Positions 1-8,879 of a stretch of 64,000 bases of DNA are shown here, in pieces. Position 1 is the stretch's first letter. The number at the start of each line of letters is the position of its first letter. The translations under genes and the position numbers were made by a program. Source of the DNA: Paenibacillus albiflavus. GTDB taxonomy: Bacteria > Bacillota > Bacilli > Paenibacillales > NBRC-103111. The notes beneath the pieces were generated by a model. It worked only from the letters and a program-made list of their open reading frames with translations, did not search any database and had not been told where the DNA came from. The stretch is taken from the NCBI RefSeq assembly GCF_004344915.1, contig NZ_SKFG01000003.1, positions 167,153-231,152 of the forward strand. The letters run 5' to 3'.

Positions 1-497
1 AACGTAACTTTATTCTTGGATCTAAGATAACTTAGAATGGATTGCTGAATTGGGAATGTCATGATCGCTTGCATCGTATCTTGACCACTTGTCTGCACAA
101 GAGATTCATCAAGTGATGAGTCTGCCGAGCTTACTGTCGCTTCATTCACTACAACATAACGCTCCGCCTTGCCCTTCAGCGCTCCAGGCAGCATTACACC
201 AAGTGCAGCTGCGATATGACATAAATATTTATCACTCATCCAGCGTGCCAGAGATACAAGCTCCTCCGTTAAGGGAGGTTCAACATCTAACACACGGGTT
301 ATCGGTTTCAGCTTACTTATTTCATAATTTGATTCTCGCGATAGTCCTACGACATATCCTTGCAGAACACGCCCTCCGAACGAAACTTCAACACGAGAAC
401 CAATTTCTACTGTCGTTATAAGAGAAGGCGGTATTAAGTAATCAAAAAGACGATTCGTCCCTTTGGCAGGAACGTCGACAATGATTTGTGCAAACAT
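1..497 (-). CDS. priA: Primosomal protein N' (PriA helicase), N-terminal part, cut by window edge
   Basis: The minus strand from 497 to base 1 is open and begins MFAQIIVDVPAKGTNRLFDY, the typical start of PriA, the 3'-to-5' helicase that reloads the replisome at stalled forks. About 165 codons are present: the N-terminal 3'-end DNA-binding domain (through 'GSRVEVSFGGR' and 'LQGYVVG') and the 'RWMSDKYLCHIAAALGVMLP' helix. The helicase core and zinc motifs lie outside the window. The ATG shares its A with the coaBC stop codon (TAATG), so the two are translationally coupled, as expected for the coaBC-priA order in Bacilli. A plus-strand open frame at 89-421 is only a shadow of it. Confidence 0.93.
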   Translation of the reverse strand, partial: MFAQIIVDVPAKGTNRLFDYLIPPSLITTVEIGSRVEVSFGGRVLQGYVVGLSRESNYEISKLKPITRVLDVEPPLTEELVSLARWMSDKYLCHIAAALGVMLPGALKGKAERYVVVNEATVSSADSSLDESLVQTSGQDTMQAIMTFPIQQSILSYLRSKNKVT

Positions 498-1717
498 TAG
501 TTGTCACCCTTGATCCGCTCTGCTGCCAGCTGCAGCAATCGGCGTGCTACATTCGATTTGCTTTGCATTGGCAATGCTTCAACTAAACCGTTACGATCAA
601 AGACACGAACGACATTCGTGTCAACGCCAAATCCCGCTCCAGCCTCAGTTACATCATTTGCTACAAGCAAATCGCAATTTTTGCGAATCAGCTTGTCCAT
701 CGCATATTTATCCACATCATTCGTCTCAGCAGCGAAGCCGACGATAAACTGAGTCGTTTTGCGTTCACCAATCGTTTGTAGGATATCGGGATTTTTGACA
801 AGCTTAATGACCAGCTCATCGCCAGATTTCTTGATTTTCTGGGCAGCTTGCACTGCAGGACGATAATCGGCAACTGCAGCCGCTTTGAAAATAATATCCA
901 TCTCCTCTAAACGACTAACTACAGCCTGCAGCATATCTTCAGTAGACTGAACCTCAACCACTTGTACACCAGATGGAAACTTTAGCGCAGTTGGCGCAGT
1001 GACAAGTGTGACCTCTGCACCCATTCGATGTGCTTCCTCTGCGAGTGCATAGCCCATTTTGCCAGAAGAATCATTCGTGATGTATCGAACAGGGTCGATT
1101 CGTTCCAATGTTCCGCCAGCGGTGACAAGCACCTTTTTCCCCTGCAAAGGCTTGTACGTTTGTTCCTGCATGAATTGCTCAATAATTTGTACAATCGTTT
1201 CTGGTTCCGGCAGACGTCCTTTGCCCACATAACCGCATGCAAGCTGTCCCTCTGCTGGATCAAGGAACATAACGCCTCTTGAACGAAGCAGCTCGATATT
1301 ATGCTGAACGGCAGGATGTTCATACATATGAACATTCATAGCTGGAGCTACGATAATTGGAGCTGTCGTAGCTAGTAGGGTGGTACTCAGCATATCATCA
1401 GCTATTCCCGCAGCCATCTTAGCAATCGAGTTCGCTGTAGCTGGAGCGATGATGAATAGATCTGCATGGTCAGCCGTGTCGATGTGTGCAATTGCCCCTG
1501 GATCAAACTCATCGAATGTATCTGTCATCACATGATTTCGTGACAATGCTTGAAATGTTAGCGGGGTTACGAATTTGGAAGCAGACTCTGTCATAATAAC
1601 TCTTACATTAGCTCCTGCTTGTGACAGCTTCGAGCATAATCCTGCAGCTTTGAATACCGCAATGCCACCTGTTACACCGAGAACAATCGTCTTCCCTTGT
1701 AATATCGATTTTGACAT
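497..1717 (-). CDS. coaBC: Bifunctional phosphopantothenoylcysteine decarboxylase / phosphopantothenate-cysteine ligase
   Basis: This enzyme carries out two consecutive steps of coenzyme A synthesis: CTP-dependent coupling of cysteine to 4'-phosphopantothenate (CoaB) and FMN-dependent decarboxylation (CoaC). The N-terminal half shows the flavoprotein signature 'GVTGGIAVFKA', the block 'IIAPATANSIAKMAAGIADD' and the substrate loop 'APAMNVHMY'. The C-terminal half begins about residue 190 with 'VLVTAGGTLERIDPVRYI' followed by 'NDSSGKMGYALA', the CoaB nucleotide-binding region. The ATG at 1717 is preferred over a frame open to 1759 because GGGGAGG lies 8 nt upstream, giving 406 aa. It follows rpoZ after an intrinsic terminator and overlaps priA by one base. 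Confidence 0.96.
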   Translation of the reverse strand: MSKSILQGKTIVLGVTGGIAVFKAAGLCSKLSQAGANVRVIMTESASKFVTPLTFQALSRNHVMTDTFDEFDPGAIAHIDTADHADLFIIAPATANSIAKMAAGIADDMLSTTLLATTAPIIVAPAMNVHMYEHPAVQHNIELLRSRGVMFLDPAEGQLACGYVGKGRLPEPETIVQIIEQFMQEQTYKPLQGKKVLVTAGGTLERIDPVRYITNDSSGKMGYALAEEAHRMGAEVTLVTAPTALKFPSGVQVVEVQSTEDMLQAVVSRLEEMDIIFKAAAVADYRPAVQAAQKIKKSGDELVIKLVKNPDILQTIGERKTTQFIVGFAAETNDVDKYAMDKLIRKNCDLLVANDVTEAGAGFGVDTNVVRVFDRNGLVEALPMQSKSNVARRLLQLAAERIKGDN

Positions 1718-1741
1718 GATACACGCCTCCCCTATATCACT

Positions 1742-1769
1742 AAAAAAAATAACAACCACGAGGGTTGTT
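1742..1769 (-). terminator. Intrinsic terminator after rpoZ
   Basis: Inverted repeat AACAACC (1751-1757) / GGTTGTT (1763-1769) with an 8-T tract on the minus strand. The distal arm includes two bases of the rpoZ stop codon. The sequence just after the T-tract (AGTGATATAG) matches what follows the ylaN terminator, so a remnant of the post-terminator repeat is possible here. Located between rpoZ and coaBC, it would make coaBC-priA expression depend on readthrough or its own promoter. Confidence 0.75.
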
Positions 1770-1986
1770 ACAGCGTAGAACTTTCTTTGGGCTCAATCTT
1801 TTCATAGCTGATGTAGTCCCCATACAATTCTTCAAGCGCAAATCCAACCTGCTTATGTGATTTCCATGTACGCAAGTCTGATTTAGCTCCATCGCGTAAT
1901 GTTCTTGCGCGTTTGGATGCCGCAACAACCAAAGAATATTTGGAGTCTACTTTGTTTAATAGTTTATCAATTGAAGGGTATAACAT
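1768..1986 (-). CDS. rpoZ: RNA polymerase omega subunit
   Basis: A 72-aa protein matching RpoZ, which helps assemble and stabilise the beta' subunit. It starts MLYPSIDKLLNKVDSKYSLV and contains the conserved helix 'VVAASKRARTLRDGA'. The ATG directly abuts the gmk stop codon (TAAATG) with AGGAGAGG as ribosome binding site inside gmk. The gmk-rpoZ pairing is standard in Firmicutes. An intrinsic terminator overlaps the stop codon. Confidence 0.95.
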   Translation of the reverse strand: MLYPSIDKLLNKVDSKYSLVVAASKRARTLRDGAKSDLRTWKSHKQVGFALEELYGDYISYEKIEPKESSTL

Positions 1987-2625
1987 TTAAGTCACCTCTC
2001 CTATCCATTGCATTAATTTGGTGTAAATTCGTTCTTGTTTACAGCGTTCAGCCACAACAATCGACTTGATCTTGTCGCAGGCTTTCTCGACCTCATCGTT
2101 TACAACGGCATAATCATAATGTTCAATCAGACGAATCTCATCTGCCGCAACAGACATCCGGTTACGAATGCTTTCAACGGAATTCGTGCCTCTTGTAGTA
2201 ATTCGATTATGCAATTCATCAAGCGACGGCGGAAGCAGGAATATAAATACACCCTCCGGAAACTTCTGCTTGACCTTAAGAGCACCTTGAACTTCTATCT
2301 CTAGAATAATATTCTTGCCATCTTTCAAGGTATCCTCTACAAATCTACGCGGAGTTCCATAGTAGTTCCCATCATACTCAGCGTATTCAAGCAACTCATC
2401 ATTGGCGATCATATGCTCGAACTGCTCACGCTTCTTGAAGAAATAATTGATGCCATCAACCTCGCCCTCGCGTGGAGCCCTCGTCGTGGCAGATACTGAG
2501 TATACCAGATCCAAATTCATTTTGCGAAGCGCTGCACAAACGGTGCCCTTACCGACACCAGATGGACCAGATAACACGATTAGTACTCCCTGTTCTCGTT
2601 CCATAGTGTTCGTATTATTCGTCAT
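1987..2625 (-). CDS. gmk: Guanylate kinase
   Basis: Phosphorylates GMP to GDP with ATP. The P-loop '[11 protein letters not shown]' is near the N-terminus, followed by the GMP-binding '[17 protein letters not shown]' and '[13 protein letters not shown]'. Two starts are possible: ATG at 2631 sits only 2 nt from the AAGGA box, while ATG at 2625 has an 8-nt spacing, so 2625 is chosen (212 aa). Either way the start overlaps the end of remA, implying translational coupling. Confidence 0.95.
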   Translation of the reverse strand: MTNNTNTMEREQGVLIVLSGPSGVGKGTVCAALRKMNLDLVYSVSATTRAPREGEVDGINYFFKKREQFEHMIANDELLEYAEYDGNYYGTPRRFVEDTLKDGKNIILEIEVQGALKVKQKFPEGVFIFLLPPSLDELHNRITTRGTNSVESIRNRMSVAADEIRLIEHYDYAVVNDEVEKACDKIKSIVVAERCKQERIYTKLMQWIGEVT

Positions 2626-2875
2626 TATCATCGTCCTTATTGGAAAGTCGGTGTGCTACAGTTTCTGGCTGAACAGCAGATAGTATCACATGATCGGAGT
2701 CCGTAATGATTACTGCTCTTGTTCTTCTGCCATAGGTAGCATCAATTAGCATATGTCGATCTCTCGCCTCTTGAATAATCCGCTTAATTGGCGCAGATTC
2801 AGGTGAGACAATCGAGATGATTCGGTTCGCTGAAACAATGTTACCAAAACCAATATTGATTAATTTAATTGCCAT
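2615..2875 (-). CDS. remA: Extracellular matrix regulatory protein RemA (DUF370)
   Basis: An 86-aa protein starting [20 protein letters not shown], the signature of RemA/YlzA, a DNA-binding activator of biofilm matrix and osmoprotection genes in B. subtilis that forms ring-like oligomers. The conserved '[20 protein letters not shown]' segment is present. The start at 2875 is chosen over an upstream one at 2911 because AAGGAGG lies 5 nt before it. It sits between yicC and gmk exactly as ylzA does in B. subtilis. Confidence 0.93.
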   Translation of the reverse strand: MAIKLINIGFGNIVSANRIISIVSPESAPIKRIIQEARDRHMLIDATYGRRTRAVIITDSDHVILSAVQPETVAHRLSNKDDDNDE

Positions 2876-2907
2876 AAAGGCCTCCTTCTCATGAAGCACA
2901 AGCTGCT

Positions 2908-3792
2908 TCACTCGATATTCTGAATTTGTTCTCGCATTTTCTCGAGTTCAGCCTTCATGTCGATTACTTTGGCGGCTACCCCGGCATCATTCGCTTTTGA
3001 ACCTATCGTATTCACTTCTCTGTTCATTTCTTGAATAAGAAAATCCAACTTGCGGCCAATAGGCTCTGCAGTTCGCAGCAAAGCGGCGAATTGTCCATAG
3101 TGACTCTGCAATCTTGTCAATTCCTCATCAATACTACAGCGATCTGCGAAAAGTGCAATCTCGGTTGCTAGTCTTGATTCGTCATACCTTACATAATCTC
3201 CAGTAAGTTCCTGTACGCGCAAACGTAACCTAGCTGCATACTCGCCAGCAACTTTTGGCGCATGCGCTACTATGCATTGATGCTGCTGCTCAAGCCGTTC
3301 TAGACGTTCCATCAGATCTCGAGCCAGATGATCACCTTCTCGATTCCTCATGTCAAGCAAGCTGCCGAGCGCTTCTTTAAGACACGCTACAAATGCATGC
3401 TCAATAGCCTCGTCAGGTTCAATCCGTTCTTCACGCTGTACGATTAGCCCTGGCAGCTCAATCAAGTTCTGTAAAGTTAGAGACTCATTGAAGCCATAGC
3501 GTTCCTGAAGCTGTCTTGCCGTATGCATATAATTATCAGCTAACGACCAATCGATATCAATCGATTTGCTAGCACTAGCTTGCCGTTCAACAGTGACGAA
3601 AATATCGATTCTACCACGATTGATAAATTCCGCTGTAGTCTTGCGAAGCGTTTCTTCGAAAGGCATCCACTCTTTGGGCATTCGGATATTTACTTCACTA
3701 TAGCGATGATTGACGGATTTGACATCCATATACACGGTAAAGTCCGCAACAATCGTTTTAGCTTGTCCGAACCCTGTCATGCTTCGTATCAT
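2908..3792 (-). CDS. yicC: YicC/YloC-family endoribonuclease
   Basis: 294 aa beginning with the hallmark [11 protein letters not shown] and ending with the DUF1732 region that contains '[14 protein letters not shown]', both diagnostic of YicC/YloC. E. coli YicC is reported as an endoribonuclease affecting small RNA turnover; the B. subtilis homologue is yloC. The arrangement yicC-remA-gmk-rpoZ is conserved. Its start is 18 bp after the upstream metE/metH-like gene, so the five genes probably form one transcript. Confidence 0.92.
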   Translation of the reverse strand: MIRSMTGFGQAKTIVADFTVYMDVKSVNHRYSEVNIRMPKEWMPFEETLRKTTAEFINRGRIDIFVTVERQASASKSIDIDWSLADNYMHTARQLQERYGFNESLTLQNLIELPGLIVQREERIEPDEAIEHAFVACLKEALGSLLDMRNREGDHLARDLMERLERLEQQHQCIVAHAPKVAGEYAARLRLRVQELTGDYVRYDESRLATEIALFADRCSIDEELTRLQSHYGQFAALLRTAEPIGRKLDFLIQEMNREVNTIGSKANDAGVAAKVIDMKAELEKMREQIQNIE

Positions 3793-3810
3793 ATCATCAC
3801 ATCCATTAGA

Positions 3811-5727
3811 TTATTGTAATTCATTTTGCTGGGCGGTACAAGCACTTGCTTTTTCCCAGACGTATTTTGTTAGTTCTGTGCTCATTTCATAGTATAAGAA
3901 CGGTGTAATTAAATAGATCCCTTTAAAATAATGCATCGTTACGTCCAGCAGCTCTTTGGCTATTTCGACGCCTACTTTGCGTCCTTCTGCGCCTTCAAGA
4001 CCAGTCATTCGTTTGCGGATGTCATCTGAGAGCACAATGCCTGGAACCTCGTTATGCAGATATTCTGCATTGCGTCCAGAGGCAAGCGGCATAATGCCTA
4101 CAAAGATCGGAATATCCAAATGCTTGGTCGATTCATATAGTCGCTCAATCAGAGCAGGATCATAGATTGGCTGCGTCATGATATAATCCGCGCCTAAAGA
4201 TATTTTGCGCTCCATTCGCTGAATGGCCTTATCAAGCAGCTTCACATTCGGATTAAGAGCCGCTCCTATTCGGAAGTTCGCTTTGCGCTTAAGCGGCTTG
4301 CCTGAGAATGCAATTCCTTCGTTGAGCTGCTTAATTAAGCGAATCATATCAAATGAAGATAAATCATATACGGAGCTTGAGCCAGGCAAATCACCAAATC
4401 GTGAAGGATCGCCCGTTACAGCAAGCACGTGATCAATGCCAAGCGCGTCCAGTCCCATAAGATGTGACTGTGTGCCGATTAAGTTGCGATCGCGTCCAGC
4501 GATATGAATAAGCGGTCTTGCGCCGCATTCCGCCTGGACCATCTGACCAAGCGCCATATTGCTCATTCTTGTAACAGCTAAAGAATTATCCGCCATTGTC
4601 ACTGCGTCAGCGCCTGCATCCTTAAGCGCCTGCGCGCCTCGCATGAACTTGCTAATGTCAAGATCTCGCGGAGGATCCAGCTCGACGATAACCGTATGCC
4701 GCTGCTTTACAATGTCCAGCAGCGTCGGCTTAGCGGGCGGCTTGATCACGTCCGCTATCGAAACCTCACCCTGCTGTTCATGAACAGCAGGCTTCTCCGC
4801 TACCGCTGCGCTTTCAGTGCTGGGCGCTTTAGGGCGGGCTGCGGCAGCTGTATCTGCCGCATCAACGCCACTAAGCGCCTGCGCGATCGCAGCGATATGC
4901 TCCGGCGTCGTGCCGCAGCAGCCGCCGATGATTTTCGCGCCCAGCGCTGCGAATTGCGGTGCGCATTCGGCGAAATAGCCAGGCGTCGCTCCGAAGGTGA
5001 CAACGCCGTCAGCATAGTCCGGCATCCCCGCATTTGGGAATACTGAGAACGGAATACCTATCGGCGGCGTTATTTTCTCGATCGTCCGCATAATTCCATA
5101 TGGACCGATGTGGCAGTTAAAACCAATTACGTCGGCTCCCATGGCAGCAAGTCGATCAAAAGCATCCTGCAAAGGAACACCATCCAGTGTGTTCATGGTT
5201 CCTTCTGTCGCAAATTGACAAATAACTGGAATATCACTCACTTCTCGAATTAATCGAAGTGCGAGCTCCATTTCACTCATATGATAGAAAGTTTCAAGAA
5301 GCAGACCATCTGGACCCGCTTCCAATAAAGCTGTAATTTGCTCTTTAAATGCTTCTTCAAGTGTTTCGATTCGAATATTGATCCGTCTGGCTGACCAGAT
5401 AGAGCCAATTGAGCCGATAACATAAGCATCGCTGCCAACCGCTTGTCTTGCGAGCTCAACACCTGCCTTGTTAATCGCAGCCACTTCATTCTCTAGGCCG
5501 AATTTGGACAATTTCTCCCGATTAGCCGAAAACGTATTCGTCTCTATGACCCTTGCACCAGCGTCATAATATTGTTTGTGAACATTCGCTATGACTTCAG
5601 GATGCAGAATATTCAACTCTTCATATGAAATACCTACAGGGAAACCCTGTTGATATAGTAATGTCCCCATTGCACCGTCTCCAACCAGAACAGTGCTTTG
5701 CAATGCAGTACGCAAATCCAGTTTCAT
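3811..5727 (-). CDS. yitJ: Bifunctional homocysteine S-methyltransferase / methylenetetrahydrofolate reductase
   Basis: 638 aa with two domains. Residues 1-285 are a zinc-dependent homocysteine S-methyltransferase, with ligand cysteines visible as C205 ('GFNCHIGP') and C270-C271 ('GGCCGTTPEH'). Residues about 340-638 are an FAD-dependent MTHFR ('VIVELDPPRDLD', 'HVLAVTGDPSRFG', 'IMTQPIYDP'). An Ala/Pro-rich linker joins them. The combination is typical of YitJ. In B. subtilis yitJ is preceded by an S-box riboswitch, but I see none in the 198 bp upstream here. The linker region (about 4600-5050) is distinctly GC-richer than its surroundings. The gene sits inside the ylo cluster, which is not its place in B. 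subtilis. Start ATG has GGTGGAG 6 nt upstream. Confidence 0.93.
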   Translation of the reverse strand: MKLDLRTALQSTVLVGDGAMGTLLYQQGFPVGISYEELNILHPEVIANVHKQYYDAGARVIETNTFSANREKLSKFGLENEVAAINKAGVELARQAVGSDAYVIGSIGSIWSARRINIRIETLEEAFKEQITALLEAGPDGLLLETFYHMSEMELALRLIREVSDIPVICQFATEGTMNTLDGVPLQDAFDRLAAMGADVIGFNCHIGPYGIMRTIEKITPPIGIPFSVFPNAGMPDYADGVVTFGATPGYFAECAPQFAALGAKIIGGCCGTTPEHIAAIAQALSGVDAADTAAAARPKAPSTESAAVAEKPAVHEQQGEVSIADVIKPPAKPTLLDIVKQRHTVIVELDPPRDLDISKFMRGAQALKDAGADAVTMADNSLAVTRMSNMALGQMVQAECGARPLIHIAGRDRNLIGTQSHLMGLDALGIDHVLAVTGDPSRFGDLPGSSSVYDLSSFDMIRLIKQLNEGIAFSGKPLKRKANFRIGAALNPNVKLLDKAIQRMERKISLGADYIMTQPIYDPALIERLYESTKHLDIPIFVGIMPLASGRNAEYLHNEVPGIVLSDDIRKRMTGLEGAEGRKVGVEIAKELLDVTMHYFKGIYLITPFLYYEMSTELTKYVWEKASACTAQQNELQ

Positions 5728-5837
5728 GCGGCTCCACCCATTTCCCCTATCGTACTTTAAAGTACTTCTATGCGGTTAATCATACCCGAAATGGCACGCA
5801 ATGACTAGTATTTATCAGCATAAAACTATGTCTAGCA

Positions 5838-5878
5838 TAAAGAAACGAAGCACGTCTTGATGACCGTAGCTTCGTTCG
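5838..5878 (-). terminator. Intrinsic terminator after the calcium ATPase gene
   Basis: Stem AACGAAGC (5844-5851) / GCTTCGTT (5869-5876), followed on the minus strand by TTCTTT. It lies 48 bp past the ATPase stop codon. The rest of the 198-bp gap (to 5727) should hold the promoter of the yitJ-yicC-remA-gmk-rpoZ transcript; I could not fix its hexamers. Confidence 0.6.
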
Positions 5879-5925
5879 GATGGTTTCTTTGGTTTGTAAG
5901 CGCACTTAGTCTACATGATTTTACG

Positions 5926-8706
5926 CTATCTAAAACTCACCTTCGGGCTGCTAAACGATTTTTTTGACTTCTTGTTGCCTCTCGTCACAGAACCGATACC
6001 CATCAAGAAGGTTGGTATACCCGCAGCTACGATGACAAGACACCACTCACGGAATCCAAGTGCTACTGTTTTGAAGATAGGCTGCAGATCTGGAACATAC
6101 ATAACTGCCAGCATCAAAAGAAGTGATGATAAAACAGCTAATACGAGCGAACGATTCTGGAACAAGTTCCGGTGGAAAATCGATCTTGAAGACCTGCAAT
6201 CAAATACATGGATAAGCTGTGCCATAACAAGTGTGGCAAAAGAAACGCTTTGCGCTCTGACTAACACTTCCGGATCATCGGCATGACCATGTAGAGACAG
6301 ATAGAAGGCTCCTAGCGTACACACCCCGATCAGAATGCCTCTTGAGATAATTTTCCAACCTAAGCGTCTTGCAAAAATATTCTCTTTGGCCCCCCTTGGC
6401 TTCTGCTGCATCAAGTCTTTTTCCGCCTGATCCACGCCAAGTGCCATGGCTGGCAAGCCATCTGTCACAAGGTTAACCCATAGAATTTGAATAGGTACAA
6501 GCGGTAACGGCAACCCAGCCATCATCGCGATAAACATCGTTAGAATCTCGCCTACATTAGACGCAAGTAAATAGCGGATGAACTTACGAATATTCTCGTA
6601 GATGCCTCTGCCTTCTTCTATGGCAGCGACTATTGTCGAGAAATTATCATCACTTAGGACGAGTGCGGATGCTTCTTTAGATACATCCGTGCCCGAAATC
6701 CCCATTGCAATCCCAATATCGGCAGCCTTGATCGCTGGAGCATCATTAACCCCATCACCCGTCATCGCTACTACATGCCCCTTGCGCTGCAAGCTTTTCA
6801 CAATTCGAAGCTTATGCTCCGGGGATACACGAGCGAAAACATATACATCTTCAACAAACTTATCAAGTGCTTCATCCGTAACTGCGGTTAGTTCAGCGCC
6901 ACTTACAATCATACCGCCATTTTGTGGAAGCATGCCTAAGCTGCGGGCAATTGCTTCTGCCGTTGTCTGATGATCACCTGTAATCATGACCGTCTTAATT
7001 CCAGCCTTACGGCACTTAGAAATTGCATCACGCACTTCTCTACGAGGAGGATCAATCATTCCTGTTAAACCGACGAACACAAGGCAATCCTCTAATTCAC
7101 TTTCATCCGTCAATTGATCTGTTATCTTTAAATCACGATAAGCTATACCGATGACACGAAGTGCATTGCGTGCCATAGCCTCATTTGCCGACAGCACCTT
7201 GGATTTTAGGGTTGCGGTGAACGGAATGATTTTATCTTCCCATAATACATAGGAGCATTGCTCCAATAAAACATCTGGCGCGCCTTTACTACATACCATT
7301 CTGCCTTGTGAAGATGAAACAACGACTGACATCCGTTTACGATCTGAATCGAATGGTACTTCATGAATCCGACTGTATTGTCCTTCGAGTGCTTGCTGAT
7401 AGATACCCGCTTTAGCTCCAAGTACAACAAGTGCTCCATCGGTCGGGTCGCCTTTAACGAGCCACTCCGAAGCAAACTCCTCGTCCTTGCCCTTCTTCCG
7501 CTTGCCATCATGTTCCTGCTGATGCAAAGTTGCGTTATTGCACAGAACACTTACCTCCAGTAATTTGGCAAGCATCGTATTTTTACTAACATCGATTAAT
7601 GCCCCGCTACTATAGATTTGTCCACGAGGATCATAGCCATCACCTGTAACGTCTAAGCTTTGCCCTCCCACCCATAAATGGGTAACGGTCATTTTATTCT
7701 GTGTCAATGTTCCTGTCTTATCTGAGCATATAACAGATGCACAACCCAATGTTTCTACAGATGGAAGCTTGCGTACAATGGCTTTCCGCTTAATCATACG
7801 CTGCACGCCTAGTGCGAGTGCTATCGTAACGATAGCTGGCAATCCTTCTGGAATAGCTGCAACAGCTAAGCTTACACCCGCTATGAACATGGCATATGGA
7901 GGCTGTCCATGCACGATTCCTGCAATAACCACCATAATCGTTAAGCCGATGGCAACTGCGATCAAGATTTTTCCTAATTGTTCCAATCTGTGCTGCAGAG
8001 GGGTTTCTTGACTCTCCGTATTCTGTATGAGATCAGCTATTTTACCCATTTCGGTAGCCATACCTGTGCGTACAACAACCGCTTTAGCTGTCCCTCGCGT
8101 AATCAGCGTACCCATGAAACCTAGATTCTTCTGGTCACCTAATGGCACCTCGTTTGTGTGCAAAGAATCCGTGAACTTGCTTGTCGGCAAAGATTCCCCT
8201 GTAAGTGCAGACTCCTCTGCGTACATGCCATACGTTTCAATAAACCTTACATCTGCTGGCACTCGGTCCCCACTCTCAAGGACGACAATGTCTCCTGCAA
8301 CAAGCTCTCTTGCAGGAATATGATGCATTTCCCCGTCACGAACGACATTCGTAAATGGTGCAGACAATTCCTTGAGTGCCCTAAGCGAACGCTCTGCACG
8401 GAACTCTTGTATGAAGCCAAGGACTCCATTCATCATAATGATCAATACAATTGTAATTGCATCCAGATATTCTCCCAAAAGACCAGAAATAAGCGTTGCA
8501 CCCATTAATACGAGCACCATAAAATCCTTGAACTGGTTCAAGAGCAACGTAAGAGGTGAAACAGAGCGCTTCTCAATTAACTCGTTGCTACCATTCTGCT
8601 TTAGTCTGTCTGTTGCCTCATCCCATGACAATCCTCTAACTGGATCGACTTCATGAGCTAGCAGAACCTCCTCCGTCGACATCTGATACCACTGCCTCTG
8701 ACTCAT
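5926..8706 (-). CDS. yloB: Calcium-translocating P-type ATPase (YloB family)
   Basis: 926-aa P2A-type ATPase. Visible motifs: actuator 'TGES' (169-172), transmembrane-4 ion site 'PEGLP' (286-290), phosphorylation site 'DKTGTLT' with D329, nucleotide-binding 'KGAPD', and hinge '[11 protein letters not shown]'. B. subtilis YloB is a vegetative/spore Ca2+ pump located between yloA and yloC, the same context as here. The N-terminal cation-ATPase domain precedes transmembrane pairs near 55-105 and the C-terminus carries six more hydrophobic segments. GAGGAGGG lies 6 nt before the ATG. It is divergent from rqcH; both promoters must lie in 8707-8879. Confidence 0.93.
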   Translation of the reverse strand: MSQRQWYQMSTEEVLLAHEVDPVRGLSWDEATDRLKQNGSNELIEKRSVSPLTLLLNQFKDFMVLVLMGATLISGLLGEYLDAITIVLIIMMNGVLGFIQEFRAERSLRALKELSAPFTNVVRDGEMHHIPARELVAGDIVVLESGDRVPADVRFIETYGMYAEESALTGESLPTSKFTDSLHTNEVPLGDQKNLGFMGTLITRGTAKAVVVRTGMATEMGKIADLIQNTESQETPLQHRLEQLGKILIAVAIGLTIMVVIAGIVHGQPPYAMFIAGVSLAVAAIPEGLPAIVTIALALGVQRMIKRKAIVRKLPSVETLGCASVICSDKTGTLTQNKMTVTHLWVGGQSLDVTGDGYDPRGQIYSSGALIDVSKNTMLAKLLEVSVLCNNATLHQQEHDGKRKKGKDEEFASEWLVKGDPTDGALVVLGAKAGIYQQALEGQYSRIHEVPFDSDRKRMSVVVSSSQGRMVCSKGAPDVLLEQCSYVLWEDKIIPFTATLKSKVLSANEAMARNALRVIGIAYRDLKITDQLTDESELEDCLVFVGLTGMIDPPRREVRDAISKCRKAGIKTVMITGDHQTTAEAIARSLGMLPQNGGMIVSGAELTAVTDEALDKFVEDVYVFARVSPEHKLRIVKSLQRKGHVVAMTGDGVNDAPAIKAADIGIAMGISGTDVSKEASALVLSDDNFSTIVAAIEEGRGIYENIRKFIRYLLASNVGEILTMFIAMMAGLPLPLVPIQILWVNLVTDGLPAMALGVDQAEKDLMQQKPRGAKENIFARRLGWKIISRGILIGVCTLGAFYLSLHGHADDPEVLVRAQSVSFATLVMAQLIHVFDCRSSRSIFHRNLFQNRSLVLAVLSSLLLMLAVMYVPDLQPIFKTVALGFREWCLVIVAAGIPTFLMGIGSVTRGNKKSKKSFSSPKVSFR

Positions 8707-8879
8707 CCAATTCCCTCCTCAAAGCATTTCCCTAGCTTTCAAGCCCAACTTGTACCAATCTATTCAGACAAGCCACATAATATCCCTAACAAAGCATTTA
8801 GAAAAAGTTTCTTTTATCGGTCAATATATGGCATGATAGTAGGTGAACAAAGTGCAAGTAATTAGGGGTGAGGAATCAA

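Noticed and set aside
89..421. 110-aa frame on the plus strand
   Set aside because: It lies wholly inside the minus-strand priA frame, whose N-terminal sequence is clearly recognisable.
5728..5925. S-box (SAM) riboswitch before yitJ
   Set aside because: B. subtilis yitJ has one, but the 198-bp gap lacks the conserved S-box stems and consists of a terminator and promoter-sized space.
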